This document shows positions 41,680 to 54,770 of a stretch of DNA of 64,000 bases, piece by piece. The notes beneath the pieces were generated by a model that was not told where the DNA came from, ran no database searches, and saw nothing but the letters and a program-made list of their open reading frames with translations. Source of the DNA: Icerya purchasi (Eukaryota; Arthropoda; Insecta; Hemiptera; Monophlebidae); NCBI GenBank assembly GCA_039619475.1, contig CM077116.1:31135183-31199182 (forward strand). The letters run 5' to 3'. Made by a program: the position numbers and the translations under genes. Position 1 is the stretch's first letter. Each line of letters starts with the position of its first letter.

Positions 41680-44250
41680 ATTTAGGGGTGAAAAATAAAA
41701 CGAAATTATAAATAATACCTTAAATACGGTAGTTCAGAAATAGCAAGAAAGATAGTATTTTTATTAGACTTTATTTTTATTTTTGTTAGTAATCCGATCC
41801 GAATTATTTGTTCGTGAGCAAGTTTAAATATATATATATTTCTCATTGAACTATTTTTAATTAAAATTGAAAAATAAAAATTAAAAATAAACAAATGCAA
41901 AAGACCGATGACGAGGGGAGTGAGCAAATCAGGTGGAAATTGTGACGGGAATAGAATTAGGACTAGTTGGATTAATTGGAAAAGAAAGAGCAACGTTGTA
42001 GAAGAAGAACAGGAATACTATTTCTGATTAAGATTGATAAATCTCCGTAACCATCAATTCGGTAGAATGATTCAAATTTGGTAGTGGTGCAGTAAATATT
42101 CTAATATACCTTCATTAGCTCTCAAGCTGCGGCAGGGATTCGAGAACATAATGTTCGAATATGAGGAAATAGAAGTGCAATGAGGTAAATAGAGTAATAG
42201 AAACCACACTAATAACTTTGAAACAGATGGGCAGAATAAAAAAGGGGAAAATAAGAACAAAAAAAAATAAAAAGAAAAGGAAAAATTTCTTCCGTATGAA
42301 ATAAGAAAGAATGATAATAATCTGTATAAGCAGAGAAAAAAGATCTATAAATGATCAAAAAAAAAAAACCATTGTGACTTACAATATGATAAAAAATAGT
42401 AAAAAATAATAACAAAGAACAATTTATGAATACCTAAAAGAGAGGAACCGCTTTCGGCCACAGTTACGTTGAAAAATAATACTAATAGAAACCATCGCTT
42501 CCCATAATTTACAAAGGAAGGATGGGCTGAGATAGTTAAGAAGAACTGCAGCTTTTTGCCATGCACTAGCCCACTACAGGGTAGTATGCAAGGGAGGCAG
42601 TAGAAAATAAAAGAGAAAGTAAAATGTACTTACACTTAAGGAAATTATTAGAAGGGAAAAATTTGCAAAAAAGTAATCTCTGCGACCAGAATTATATTGA
42701 AATATGTAAATGACCGAGTTAAGCAAAGAACCAATTCGCGATGTTTATAGTTGACATATAAAAACGAAAACCGAAAAAAAAAAAAAAGGATTAGATTTGT
42801 CAGCATAGTTGTGTATTTTTCTGAATTTAAATACTTTATAAGAAACGAAAAAGGGGTAAATTGTTATTACTGGAGGAGTTAAGCGTCAAAAAAGTTCACT
42901 GGAAAAGAAAATTCTGTGGAAATCTGTCGAGCAGCATTAATGATTTTACTTACCTTTCTAAAAGTGTTAAGAGAAAATCAGTACAGGAATTAGTTTCAGT
43001 GGGATTAGAAATAACGATATTTTCTTACGCCTATTGAACAATAAGTCGGAGTACAGCCAGTTAATTTTATTCTGATTACACACTGTTACATTCTCTGATC
43101 TTAAGAATTGGGTAACCGAACTAAATTTATAACCAAAATTCGCGGTTCTCTTCACACTGTCCTGAAGAGTTTTCGACCCGAAAGTTAACTTTATTTTTCA
43201 GGTTAATTTTGAATACTAATTACAATTTACCAAAAAGATTTCTATTTCACAATTAGCATGTCGTTTTCTTCCATGAGTTCTCCTATTTACTTAATCGACT
43301 TTTGTGAGAAAAAAAGAATGAATTGTAAGCGGTGTACAATTTCGAAAATACTCGTACGCAAACACCACATGAAAAAAAAAACGGCTACACACATACAACA
43401 GGGTTCTCCATCGACGTTTATGCTCTTTAACGCGTTACGTATTATATATGCCGCGACCAATTCCCGCTAACCCTAAGAATCATTTAGCGGGTTCACACAA
43501 GATAATAAACGTTCTGTTCTGAAAACTGACTAGATTTCTTTTTTCTTATTCTTCTTCAAATGAGTCGCCCCCGGGTTTTCCTCTCTTCGGATTGCGATTT
43601 TTTCGATAATATTGCATGCATTTAATTAGAGGCTAAATAATTCCTTAAAATAACGTTAAATTACTGTGGTTAATTTTTTAATTGCCTAAATTGTCTTCGT
43701 GCATAATACAGCGTACATATATACCCCTTCTGTCCGATTTAATAAACATGCGGCTAAAAGCGACTTTTAACAACATAATAACGAATGGAATACCAGATTC
43801 GCTGCACCGATTAATTTTATCTCTCCCCTACACATATTGCATCGGGCTCTATCTGACGAGACAATAGATTCCCCCGTTTTTATCCCAACGACGTGAATCG
43901 TTCTCTGTCGCTACCGGCTCTCGCACACAATCCGAACACAACAACAATATAGAACAATCTCATCGCAACGTTAAAAGTATGTACAAAAAAAAATAAAATA
44001 AAAGTGTTTTAAAAAATACCGATTTCAACGTTTGCTCTAAAATTTAAAAAAAAAACAAACCCTAAAACTAAAAAAATAATTATTTGATAAGAAATTATAG
44101 TCGGGAAGGAAAAGGGGAGGAAGTATGTAACGACGAATATCGGGATTAGCAAAACATACGACATAATAAATACGACCAGATGTAGGAAGACATGAGACGG
44201 TCAATGGTTCTTGACATGCAACCTCCTGAATGGAGACGCAACAAAATGAT
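41680..44250. other. Non-coding AT-rich region
   Basis: Purine-rich on plus between about 41,690 and 42,930, which yields chance minus-strand frames rich in Phe and Leu. No gene or RNA is recognised. Confidence 0.35.
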
Positions 44251-44254
44251 GATG

Positions 44255-44300
<46 letters not shown>
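44251..44300 (+). repeat. (ATT)n microsatellite
   Basis: A GATGATTATCATTATC lead passes into about 11 perfect ATT units ending at 44300. Confidence 0.9.
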
Positions 44301-44301
<1 letters not shown>

Positions 44302-46309
44302 ACATTAACTTTTTGCAGCCGGCATGAAATTCAAATTTCGGTAATAATTAAAAACTTATTAATGAGTATAACACGATAGGTAATAATAGCCCGTTGTTGA
44401 CATGCCCAGGGAAAAAAACAAGAAAAGAAAAAAGTCTATAACAATCATTCATTTTCTATAAGCCAATGAAAATTTATTCGAATTTGATTTGGTGCCGATT
44501 TCAAAAAGAAGTTTATATTGTTGAAGAATAATCATAAGATTCTTAAATATATTACGATTTGTCTAATTACTTTTTTAACTTTTGCAACAAACTTTGAGGT
44601 CAGTATCATTTTTTTACGCGTGGTTCGCATGAACAAAGAAAATCATCAAAATCTGTCTGCGTGGTTGATACGTAACCAAACATAAAAGAAATAAATGAAT
44701 TAAAAAAAAACGCGACGAACATGTTAACGTTTATTTGTGAGGTCGGTAATAAGAAACAGTATTGCGCCAAAGTTTCATTAGAAATGATAAAAAAAATTGC
44801 TAATTAACGAATCTAATTATTGTCTGTAAATGAAAATTGGTCAGTCTTTTTGCTAGCTAAAATGAGCGATATGTTATTGAAATTGGATACATTTTTGCGG
44901 TTGTCCTGAAAATCTTTTAAGATATTGTGGAGCAATTCAAATACGATATATGTATTTTGGGCTGCAATTTATAATCTACGTAAATTTCATTAAAACCCGT
45001 TGAGTCTTAATTAAAATCGTTTTCAAAAAAAGTGCAAACATAGAGACGAAAAAATTTTTGCGAATGATTATTTACATTTTAAAATGATGCAGCGAAAATG
45101 CTTGCAAAACATCAACAGTAATGTAAGAACTGTTAAAAAGCTTACGTGCAAAATGCTAGAAATGTCAATCGTTGTGGTCCTAAAATGCGGCTTGCTCGAT
45201 TGCCGATGTGAACATTTCATTTTTTCTCAAAGGCGTCGCTTTGTCGGCTGTCGAAAATTAGTTTCGTCTCTCGGAAGCGGATCGGCCGTTTTTGTTCATT
45301 TTGCAAACTACAAGTCAGCAAAAATGTCGTCGCCTATGTATTTGTATGCTTCTCTATTAAAACAAGCTTGTTGCACACAAACGGCCTTGCTAATATTTGT
45401 TATGCTTATTCTCTAAGGTACGTTTGTTATTTATAAACGCTTCCTGAGCAATTGTTTGGATCCGTTTCTTTCTTGTTTGCTTTTCAACGAATAGGTATTT
45501 TATTTTGTCGTCGCACCGCTCCATTGTGTTTGTAACGATTTTGTCGAGCAATTTCAGTATGCCAAAAAAGCTGTCTCCTAACATTTCTGTTTTCTTTTTT
45601 TTCACGTTGTACGTATCATTTAGCCGGAATTTAAAATGTTCCAGTTTACAAAGTAGAATAGCGATCACTGAGTAATGGGTTACTCTCAACTACGATGTTT
45701 CAAAAGACGTTAATGTGCAATAATCAAATGAAATATGTATTTCAGTTTAATTAAGTTTCTCAATTTAAATTTTTTATTTATTGGTTCATGTCGGTTAAAT
45801 ACGTTTATTTTTTGTTTGTTTTTTTTGCTACCTTGGCACGCCAGCGGCATTGACCTAACAACATGAAAAATTAAGAAGTACAACTAAATAGCCAGGTGGT
45901 CAGAAATGGAAAAAACAAAGGACAACAGCAACGGAATAACTGAAGGCAATGGGAAGGAAAGGATATAGGTAGCGTTAAAGGGAGTAGGAAGACCCAAAGC
46001 TAAAAGTTGGGCGTAAAGAAAGGAACGTTCGTTAGAGGGTGCAGAATATTCGAAAAGGATATGATTTGAATGACAAATACAAGAAGGCTCAGAAGCATGA
46101 AGAGAGCAAAAAGAAAAAGGGGAAAAAGCGAATCGAAAACGAGAAGAAGGGTTAAATATGTTATTTAAATAGGACTGTGTAAATACGCACCAAATTCCAA
46201 GCCGAACTGATAAAAGCGGTCAGTTCAGTTGTGGTCATTATCAAACGTTCCTCGATAACGGCTGTATTCACTTAAAGATACGAATTTTATTTCTTTTTTT
46301 AGTAACACA
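44301..46309. repeat. Non-coding region with one dispersed-repeat segment
   Basis: About 45,160-45,300 (GCTCGATTGCCGATGTGAACATTTCATTTT phrase, then TTGTCGGCTGTCGAAAATTAG) matches 51,320-51,420 with moderate divergence. Elsewhere I see no gene. The frame at 45,084-45,416 spans the repeat and has no domain. Confidence 0.5.
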
Positions 46310-46580
46310 TGTAATGTACGGAATCCTAATAAAATGGGTTCAGAACCGACTAAAATATTTCAAATAAAAATCAATAACTCACGAATGGTTTGACTTAGTA
46401 AATTCAAATTTGGATCACAAATTACAGTTAAAATTTTCTTTAAACCCATATCTATGACACATCAAGCTAACCGGTTAGCCTGGGCGGCAAAAAACCCCAA
46501 AAAACCGTCAAGAATATATAATACGGAATATGAAACGACTTCAAAAATCGCATAACCATTCATAACCCATCACCAGATGT
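46310..46580 (+). repeat. Dispersed repeat, plus orientation
   Basis: The order AATGTACGGAAT, CCTAATAA, GGTTCAGAA, AATAACTCAC, GGTTTGACTTA, then CCAAAAAACCGTCAAGAATAT is found as the reverse complement at 49,075-49,325. The two copies lie 2.5 kb apart in opposite orientation, so they could pair as an imperfect inverted repeat. Confidence 0.75.
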
Positions 46581-47741
46581 CTCTTTAAAATTGAAATTCA
46601 AAATATGAAATAAAATGAAGAAGCTCTTTCATAAAATCAAAAATTTATACAGACTACTCCTTAGGAGCCAAAAACAGCAAAAAAAAAAAAAAAAGAGAAT
46701 CATGTTCATATAAGCAATAGCCTGATTAAAAAAGTTGAGGAAACCAAAACGTAACTCAAATGTATGCATAAAGTTGCCCGCTTTATAGGAAACTATAGCC
46801 GAGCTTACACAACTTTATATTTATAAGTTTTGAAAAAAATATTTATTTTCCCGGACATGCAATATATTGATGGAAATATCGCTATTTGTCCAGGTTGAAA
46901 CCGTATTTAATTTCCTTAATGAAACTTTCAAAGTTGGCAAAAAGTTCAAAACAGCGCAAAAAATAACGTGTCCTCCCCTAGTGCCGCGATTATTGTAGCT
47001 AAAAATTTTAAACAAAGGTAAAAATAAGCACATCCCCGTATATTTCTCTAGTTTGGAACATCCAGGTTTCCAACTTTAAAACTAGGCTCTGGAGGCTCTG
47101 AAAGTTCGAAATTTTTGAAAAAAATATTTTTCTTTCCGGACATGTGATATTTTGCTAGAAAGATCAATCTGCTTGTCGGAAACGAAACCGTATTTCATTT
47201 CCTTAGGGAAATTTTTCGAATATATTATAAGTATTTTTCTGCCGTAAACCGTACTATATTATAAATGTAAACAATTTTAAAATGACCAATTAACATTGTC
47301 GGTTACTGATGTTATATCTCATGTTACACGAATGACATATGACATTCAACAATTCACAAATGAATATATAAACATAATCTGGATTATAGAAAACGTTAAA
47401 AAATGAACGCTTAATACATATAAAAACAATAAATATAGTAAATTAATCCGACCGGTTTCGTCAATTGTTCGACTTATTTTCTAAAAATTCAGTCCATGAA
47501 TTTGTATTGAATTTAGTGTTATGTAAATGTAAATTATAGTTATCTTTAACTTAACATACGGAATCCTTAGTGCATGAAACATCATGCTTGACTGAACTTG
47601 TTTTGTTTCATATGATATATTTATTAATTTTTTTTTTATTGTTATTAATTGAACGCGATCTTAGCTACAACATTCAAGTTTAAACTAGGCTAAACTATAA
47701 TACTGTATGTAGTTTTTGTTTTTAAGTTACTTGAATTATTC
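46581..47741. repeat. Spacer with a direct duplication of about 290 bp
   Basis: TTGAAAAAAATATTT(A/T)TTTTCCCGGACATG, followed by GAAACCGTATTT(A/C)ATTTCCTTA, occurs at 46,830-46,925 and again at 47,115-47,210. The rest is AT-rich with no gene seen. Confidence 0.55.
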
Positions 47742-48175
47742 ATGAATGAAATTCTGGAAGTTAAAAAATTTGCACCAATTGAAATTCATCGATCAATAAA
47801 TAGTGGAAGTTTATGGTCCCCTGTGATGAGTGTTCAACCTATTCGTAAATAATGCCGTGAATTCTTCCGAAGAGGTAGAACGAATGTAGCGGACGAGCAA
47901 CGCAGACCATCCATAATCTCAGACGAACTAGTGTGAAAAATTGAAGAAACTGTGCGACCCGATCGCCGCCAAACCATTTCTAATCTTCTTGACCAGTTTC
48001 CGAGTGTGCCACGAGGTACCATGCAAAAAAATTCGAGACCGATGAGGAGTTGACAAATTTCGTTCTTACCTGGTTACAATATTTGGCGGCAAGTTTCTAC
48101 GAGGAGGGTATTTATAAGTTAATTTCTCGTCTCGAAAAATGCTTAAATTTAAAAGGTGAGTATGTGGAAAAGTAA
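47742..48175 (+). pseudogene. Internally deleted mariner transposase
   Basis: From the ATG at 47742 the frame reads EILEVKKFAPIEIHR, a helix-turn-helix start typical of mariner transposases. It then has CREF, GRTNVADEQRRPSI, KIEETVRPDRRQT and LLDQFPSVPRGT, with TAA at the usual Trp of the RKWCREF-type motif and a TGA after SDELV. At about 48,030 it jumps to the C-terminal end (LQYLAASFYEEGIYKLISRL, then EKCLNLKGEYVEK) ending in TAA at 48173-48175. The whole DDE/D catalytic core is missing, so the copy is dead, but it resembles the internally deleted derivatives that full-length copies can mobilise. Terminal repeats were not confirmed. Confidence 0.85.
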
Positions 48176-48719
48176 ATAAAAGTATGTTAAATTCAATGCT
48201 GGTATCCGTTTTTATTCTAGCTTTATTAGTTTCAAAAATCAAAAAATAGGAAACCTTACTTTATGAACGTCCTTCATAGATCAAAAACCTAACCCACTTT
48301 CAGGTGACCTAGAAAGTTGAAATTTAGCGTCCAGCTAGATAATTGTGTGTATACAAAGGAAAAAAATCAGAAAACAGTGAAATTTTTACGATTTGAAATA
48401 TTTTCCAAGTAATCGATTTTTATTAACAGCTAGCGCACTTCAAAGACTTGTGTGCGTTTTTATAATAAAATTCCAATCGATATACTTGACCTACCGGAAA
48501 ATAAATTTAAAGTTGCTGTGAAGCAAGTTCTGCTTAACGAAGCTTACTATAAAATGTAGATGACTATCTTAATGATAAACATATATTATGGAGCAATACA
48601 ATTCCAGCACAGCACAGGAAGTGAACATGATATTGTATACTGATTTTGACATACTTGTAAAAAAAGAGATAAAAATAACATGACATATTTGTAAGGTCCT
48701 TTGTGCTGCAGTAAGCGTT
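48176..48719. other. Non-coding spacer
   Basis: It may contain the 3' end of the mariner copy (CCTTACTTTATGAACGTCC at about 48,253-48,272). Nothing else is recognised. Confidence 0.35.
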
Positions 48720-49060
48720 TCTTATCACTTCTTCCCCTAGGCGGCACTCGAATTGCACACCGTTGTTTACCTGGGCCAGCGATTAAAAAAGGTCTAGTAA
48801 TTTAAACACTCGAATTGCACACCGGAAGTTTGCCGGTATGAAATATAAAAAAACGAACGAAAGCGGCACCGGGACCATGATATTTGTTGGACACAATGGT
48901 TCCAAAACTGATGGCCGCTTTATCGTATAACATTTGAACGTTCAATGGCTTTGAACATTTTTACGCATCGTATTTAGAAAATAAATTTTTAATCCGCCAA
49001 CGAAAAACAATAACATCGATTTAGGTATTAAAACGATTTCCTCTATAACGACGGTTTATT
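48720..49060 (+). repeat. Dispersed repeat, copy of the 32.4 kb end segment
   Basis: It shares GAATTGCACACCG twice, GGAAGTTTGC(A/C)GGTATGAAATATA and CCAAAACTGATGG with 32,440-32,700, in the same orientation. Confidence 0.75.
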
Positions 49061-49074
49061 AACCCTCTGGTTTA

Positions 49075-49325
49075 TCTAGTAATGAGTTGTGATTTTTTAA
49101 GTGATTTTTGAGGTAGTTTTAAATACCATATTACACATATTCTTGACGGTTTTTTGGGTTTTGTCATTTTGAAATTATAGATCGTTTTAAAGGGAATTTT
49201 AATTGTAATTTATGTTCCGAATTTGAAGTTTATAAGTCAAACCGTTTGTGAGTTATCGGTTCTTTTAATTGAATATTTTTGTCGTTTCTGAACCATCTTA
49301 TTAGGACTATTCCGTACATTATGCG
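49075..49325 (-). repeat. Dispersed repeat, inverted relative to 46,310
   Basis: Reverse complement of the block at 46,310-46,580, as judged from the shared CTTGACGGTTTTTTGGG and AGTCAAACCGT phrases and their order. Confidence 0.75.
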
Positions 49326-49370
49326 TAAACGGAATCCTAAAAAGCTTATGTGCACGTATATTCTTTATAA

Positions 49371-51214
49371 ATGAGACCAGTACCCGGTCAAAAAAGCAAA
49401 TGGGGAATGGACCAAAACTGATGCTGATAAAGCTCAAACATTTGCTGAGCATTTGGTACAAATATTTAAACCACACAATGATATACAGGATTCCGCACAT
49501 GATAAACTAATAGAGAGACATATGGAGGCTCCTTTTCAACTCACATTGCCGACAAAGCTTATATCACCTAGAGAAGTACAGGCTAAAATTAAGATGCTGC
49601 GAGCCAAAAAGGCTCCAGGTTTCGATAAAATAACAGGTGAAATAATTAAAATGCTCCCATCGAAAACGATCACTTTAATTACTTATATATTTAACACGAT
49701 ACTAAGAATTAGATATTACCCTGAAACTTGGAAAAGATCAATAATTTTGGTGATCTTAAAACCAGGAAAAAATCCAATATATCCTTCATCGTATAGGCCG
49801 ATCAGCCTCTTAAGTGTGCTTTCTAAAATATTCGAAATGCTAATATACGATAGAATACTTTCGATAATAACAGAAAATAGGACTATTCCAAATCATCAGT
49901 TCGGTTTCCGCGGAAGACACTCAACTGTTCACCAGGTACATAGGATAACAGACAAAATAGCAGCTACATTAGAAAAAGGAGAATACTGTAACGCCATTTT
50001 CCTGGATATTGAACAGGCCTTCGATCGCGTTTGGCATCAAGGATTACTATTTAAACTAAAACTAATTTTACCAAATGACTTATATGCAGTTATGGTATCA
50101 TATTTGACAAACAGAAGTTTCAATGTCAAGATAAACTCATCATTATCTTTGTCAAATAACATAAAGGCATCAGTGCCACAAGGTAGTGTACTTGGCCCGC
50201 TCCTGTATTCCATCTACACAGCGGATGTGCCAGTACTAAGGACGACAGTAATCGCTACCTTTGCGGATGATATCTGTATTCTTGCTCGGCACAAAAATCC
50301 AGTGTACGCATCCTTGTTGACGCAGGAGCATTTAACCGTTATCCAGCAGTGGGCGCTTAAGTGGAAGATTAAACTAAACCACCAAAAAACCAGACAAGTA
50401 ACTTTCACTCTAAACGTGCAAAACTGTCCCCCTAATACAATAAATAATCAGCGCATAATTCAAGAAAATCATATTAAATACCTAGGTATGATATTAGATC
50501 GAAGACTTACATGGAGAAGTCATATATCGTTCATCCGGCAAAAAATGGCTTCAAGAACTAAGGCTCTCAACAGCATAATAGGCAAAAAGTCACCAGTGAG
50601 CTTGAAATGCAAGAGGCTAGTTTATCTTTCAGTCATAGCGCCAGTCTGGAGATACGGATTAGAAGTATATGGAGCCACTGCGAAGAGTAACCTAAATAGG
50701 GTTCAACAGTTCCAATCGAAAACGTTGAGGCAATTGGTAGACGCACCGTACTATGTATCGAATCACACTCTACATACAGACTTAGATGTTCCATACGTAA
50801 ACGATTTATACTTAAAACAATACAAACACTTTTATGAGGCTCTTCAACTCAATCAAAATCCAGAGGTATCGAACATCAGTCGCTGGGATCAGCCAAGGAG
50901 GCTCAAAAGAACATGGGCCGGTGACGCCCTAGGTGTCAGATGCGATAGATAACATCGTCGTTAATACCTCAGCCGTCGAACGAACAAAATCCAGCACTAT
51001 AGTAAACAGTATTAGATATCAGAAGCAGAAGATAACTCCGCCACTAACATCTCGGACGTGAAAGGAATGAACTCCAAATTATAGTAATCAGTTTTTCCGA
51101 TCGACTAATGCTTATGCTGCCGCTGGGCAACTGAGCATGAAAAAAAATAAATAAATAAATAAAAAAAAAAATAAAAATAAAATCTCGTCAATTATGGTCT
51201 TAGGACCGGTGTGA

Positions 51215-51249
<35 letters not shown>

Positions 51250-51254
51250 AGACC
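49371..51254 (+). mobile_element. 5'-truncated jockey-clade LINE with ATGAGACC target-site duplication
   Basis: ATGAGACC lies at 49371-49378 and at 51247-51254, directly after a long A run. Between them is the 3' half of a LINE: the end of ORF2, a 3' untranslated region and an A-rich tail with two A tracts (about 51,139-51,181 and 51,217-51,246) separated by TCTCGTCAATTATGG. It is a classical dead-on-arrival insertion. Confidence 0.92.
49387..50952 (+). pseudogene. LINE ORF2 fragment with intact reverse transcriptase
   Basis: The frame is open from the truncation point at 49387 (KKANGEWTKTDADKAQ) to the stop at 50950-50952. RT motifs are all present: KKAPGFDKIT, SYRPISLLSVLSKIFE, HQFGFRGRHST, FLDIEQAFDRVWH, SVPQGSVLGP and FADDICIL, then the YLGMILDRRLTW and HTDLDV segments. 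There is no RNase H. The endonuclease half and any start codon are missing, so it is not autonomous, yet the RT region carries no stop or frameshift, suggesting a young insertion. It is of a different subfamily from the 37 kb copy, judged by many residue differences. Confidence 0.92.
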
Positions 51255-51289
51255 GAATGGTAAAACGGTGAAAATCGTCGCCGAAATGA

Positions 51290-51430
51290 AATGTCGATGG
51301 TTATGTTCTCGAAAAAATGCGTCTTCTTGCTCGGTTGCCGATGTAAACATTTCATTTTAGTTGGCTCGCAAAACTTTTGTCGACTGTCAAAGATTTACTT
51401 TGGCTCGCGAAACCGGACTGCCGTCAAGTA
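51290..51430 (+). repeat. Dispersed repeat related to 45,165-45,310
   Basis: It shares TTGCTCG(A/G)TTGCCGATGT, AACATTTCATTTT and TTGTCG(A/G)CTGTCAAA-like phrases with that block, in the same orientation. Confidence 0.55.
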
Positions 51431-51479
51431 ACGCACCTAGGTCAGCAATTATCTTTCGAAAATCGTACAGAAAAGGAGG

Positions 51480-52400
51480 TAAATACTAAACTATGATCGA
51501 AAAATTCTCAACCTAGTCTGAAGTGTATATTTCCGTTGCCCGCCTGTTAAGTGTCTGGGTCAAGAGAACTCGGAAGTAGGGGTAAAAAGGTGAGAGTGTA
51601 TACAGCACCGGTTAGCAAATTTGATTTCTCATCGTTTCTGCTGATATTTTAATTTTAGAATTAACCACATTAAAATTGATAAATTACTTAACGCAACAGA
51701 AGTAATTGTAAGTTAACAAATACCTACAACAGAAGAGCGAAGGCGGCCATAACACGAAACAACGCTGGATAACGATTTGGCGGGTCGCGGGTCAAGAGCG
51801 CAATTTTATTGTGGAACGCTGATGTAAAACTATGACACATTCGTCCCCTACGCCGTAACATTGATAATAGACGCAGTTGTCTGATAATTTTTAATACATT
51901 TTCTAAATCTTAAATTCGTTTTTCTGCAACGTGGCTGCTTTTGTTTTTATTGTTTGCTCAACCGGAGCGTAGTCAAGGCGAAATACAAACAGATAGCCCC
52001 CCCCCCCCCCCACAAGAAACATTGGTGTAAAAATTCGGTAAAATTTGAGGAAGACGTGCAAATTCATTTGTCATTATCTGCATTTTTCAATATTCCTCAC
52101 GATTAAAAACCTTCGTGAGGCACTCCAATAATGCCGAAACGCGTTCTGCTAAAACTGTTAATTGGTTGCCGTAGTGAACAAGATTATTAACTAGAAAATC
52201 GTTAATAATTTTTGAAGAAATATCGATATTAGAAAGTGAAAGTTGAATCGAATTATTGTTAAAACAGGATTTCCAGAAAAATGATCAACTCTAGCAAAAA
52301 GAAGTAAATTTTCCTATGAGACAGAGTAGCAACCAACTTGCTCTCAAAGTTTATTCACTAGCAACTTTTTCTTTTGCGTACTGAATCAGAGAATTTCATC
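51480..52400 (+). repeat. Dispersed repeat, uninterrupted copy of the 30.5-32.2 kb element
   Basis: It aligns in order with 30,540-30,660 and then 31,545-32,260 without the Penelope-like insertion, so it shows the pre-insertion state. It contains a run of C at about 51,998-52,010. No coding capacity is seen. Confidence 0.7.
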
Positions 52401-54418
52401 CATCCTTTTCTAGCAGATTCCGGAAGCTAAGAAACTACGATCAGCTGTTTGAGTTTGTTCACTCGAAGATAACCAATAAAAATGATTTTTGAAGGCTACT
52501 GTAAGACATGTAGTTAATATCGCTTAATGACCAATATAGCGCGAACGGAAGCCAAAAGATTAAGAATTGGTTGAAAAAATTGAAATATATCAGACTTAAA
52601 ATTAACAGCAGATATCCAAAGGAATGTATCGAATAGTTCAAGATTGTATGATAAATTACAATATATTAAGAAAAGAAATAATTCACTATGGTCAAAATAA
52701 GTTTCATTGAATATATTATAAACAGATGGAAATTAAAAATATTCAAAATGCATCGTGTTAAAATTTTGAATAAATTTTCTAAAAAGCTGGTATAAAAACA
52801 TTTTTCATCTTTCTCGGTTTGAAACGAAACTGTTAAAACGAATATGCAGTATTTCCAGTTGTGCATTATTCCGTGACCGTCTTCTAGACCAGCAGGTTTT
52901 AATTAAAAAGCCACAATTGTATCTGTAATTAAAGAAAATAGGCGAAGTTAAAATTTGTGTCACTAAGAATATTACCGAATTACACGAAATAAAAAACAGG
53001 TTCTTAACGTTATCTTCGTTACATACTATTTTAAAGATTTTCCATTACTTGAAACGCTGAATAACCATATTTACTGCTTAGGATTAAATAGAACAGCGTT
53101 ATAAACACTGACGTTACACCGAAGTATTTTCTCAGCAACCGTAATGTAGAGCGGTATTTTAAACTTACGTTGAGCTGTCTTAGTGTAATCATAAGGAATA
53201 AAAATGCGGTGTCGCCCTATTCAAAACAATTTTTTTTAAATAAAATTTTATATTACCTGAACTATAGAATACTGTAATGTCAATCATCCCGATCCGTATT
53301 TTTTTAAATTTATCTTAATATTAACAAAGTTGGAAAATAATATTCAAACTTCAACTGAACTGTGTATGTCGTTTTTAAAAGATCGTTCATTACATGCCAC
53401 TCTGCATAATGAAAATGTTTACCTAATTGGTTTGTGATCAAGTGGCTAGCTCGTATTTAAATTTCGAAGGTAATTAAGGAGGATAAAACCAGATATATCT
53501 TTTGTGACTTAAAAAAGTAAGACAAATCATTGCCGAAGATGACGCGGCCAGTTCATTTCTTTAATTCAGTGATTCGCAACAGTCTGCTTTATCGTGCTCT
53601 GGGTGTGAACCGCTAAAAACTTGATCACTTGACCGGTAATAATTTAACTGTTTGACCAGTGATGAATTCACGAATCTGTTTCTGCGGGGGGGGGGGGGCT
53701 GAGATTTTTTTTATATTTTTACCGAGAAATTTTTTTTGAGATATTCCTGAATAAAACCAGATATGTAAAACATGATTTATTATGTAATTTAAAATAATGA
53801 AAAAGCAAGTGTGAACGATAAATTTCAAGTAAAATAACCGATTATAAACAACAATGTTTTCTCAATTAATTTTAAAATGATTAATTCTAATTGTAGCATT
53901 AAAGAACATATTGTAAAAACATTCCAATGGGTTCATTATCTTTTTCTAATAAACGAATACGCAGTGGTGTTTCGGGTGGACTTTTCTTGGAAATAAAAAA
54001 AAAGAAAAAAACAGTAGAGACCGAAATGAAGTTGTCTATAGATCATGTCGCTTTAAAAAAAAAAAGAGGAATAAATGAAAACCGAAAAGAGAAATCTTTA
54101 AAAACAATTTATTGATATTAATGATAAATGGATTAGTTCCCGTTTAAGCTGACAGATAATTTTTTCAGCTCGCGAGTATTTTACATCTTTTGCACATTTG
54201 CAATGAAAGCATATCAATTTTTTCATAGAATTATTTTATGAGGTGTAATTTTTTCGTCGAAAATAAATCTCGTAATTTTGAAATTTAAAAATATACGATT
54301 AATTGAACCATTTCAAAATGTTTTCGCAGCAACTTTTGACATACGTGTAAACAAAGCCAATAAAAGGACTTTACTTCCCATGAAATTGCCACATTCTTAA
54401 ATAGCTTGTATTAAGTTT
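52401..54418. other. AT-rich non-coding region
   Basis: No gene is recognised. A G9 run is at about 53,689. A phrase near 52,925 (ATCTGTAATTAAAG) matches the exon-edge phrase of the series at 58-60 kb, so an isolated decayed exon may be present. Confidence 0.3.
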
Positions 54419-54497
54419 TGAGGGGTTCAATTTTAGAGTTCTGAGGGGTGCAATTTTAGAGTTCTGAGGGGTGCAATTTTAAAGTTCTGAGGGGGCA
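54419..54497 (+). repeat. Minisatellite, 23-bp unit, about 3.3 copies
   Basis: GAGGGGTGCAATTTTAGAG plus TTCT recurs three times with single-base changes and then a partial copy. Confidence 0.85.
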
Positions 54498-54604
54498 CCT
54501 CACCCCCAAACACTGGATTCATCCTTGCTATTTGACGGACCAGTTCCACATTAAAATAAGCTTTTCGACATAAAATTTGATAGTGTAACGTCACATATGT
54601 TTTT

Positions 54605-54770
54605 CGCTATATTTTGTTGCCAAGCAACATTTTATCAAGGTATTTTGTAATTTCTCAGACTTCTCAATTGATCTTATCGATGCATATATTTTTAAATCAT
54701 CAACAAACATAAGAAATTTTGAACGTACTTTATTTGTGACATTTTTAATTTTAAATATATCATATATATT
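54605..54770 (-). pseudogene. Short LINE reverse-transcriptase fragment
   Basis: On minus the frame reads SKFLMFVDDLKIYASIRSI and then EKSEKLQNTLIKC. FVDD is the catalytic FADD/YADD box followed by the usual LKIY...S...LQ pattern of non-LTR elements. The flanks carry no further RT. It belongs to a different LINE type from the jockey copies, where the box is followed by (T/I)(A/C)IL. Confidence 0.6.

Noticed and set aside
45084..45689. Frames on both strands near 45.1-45.7 kb
   Set aside because: The plus frame spans a dispersed repeat and neither frame has a domain.
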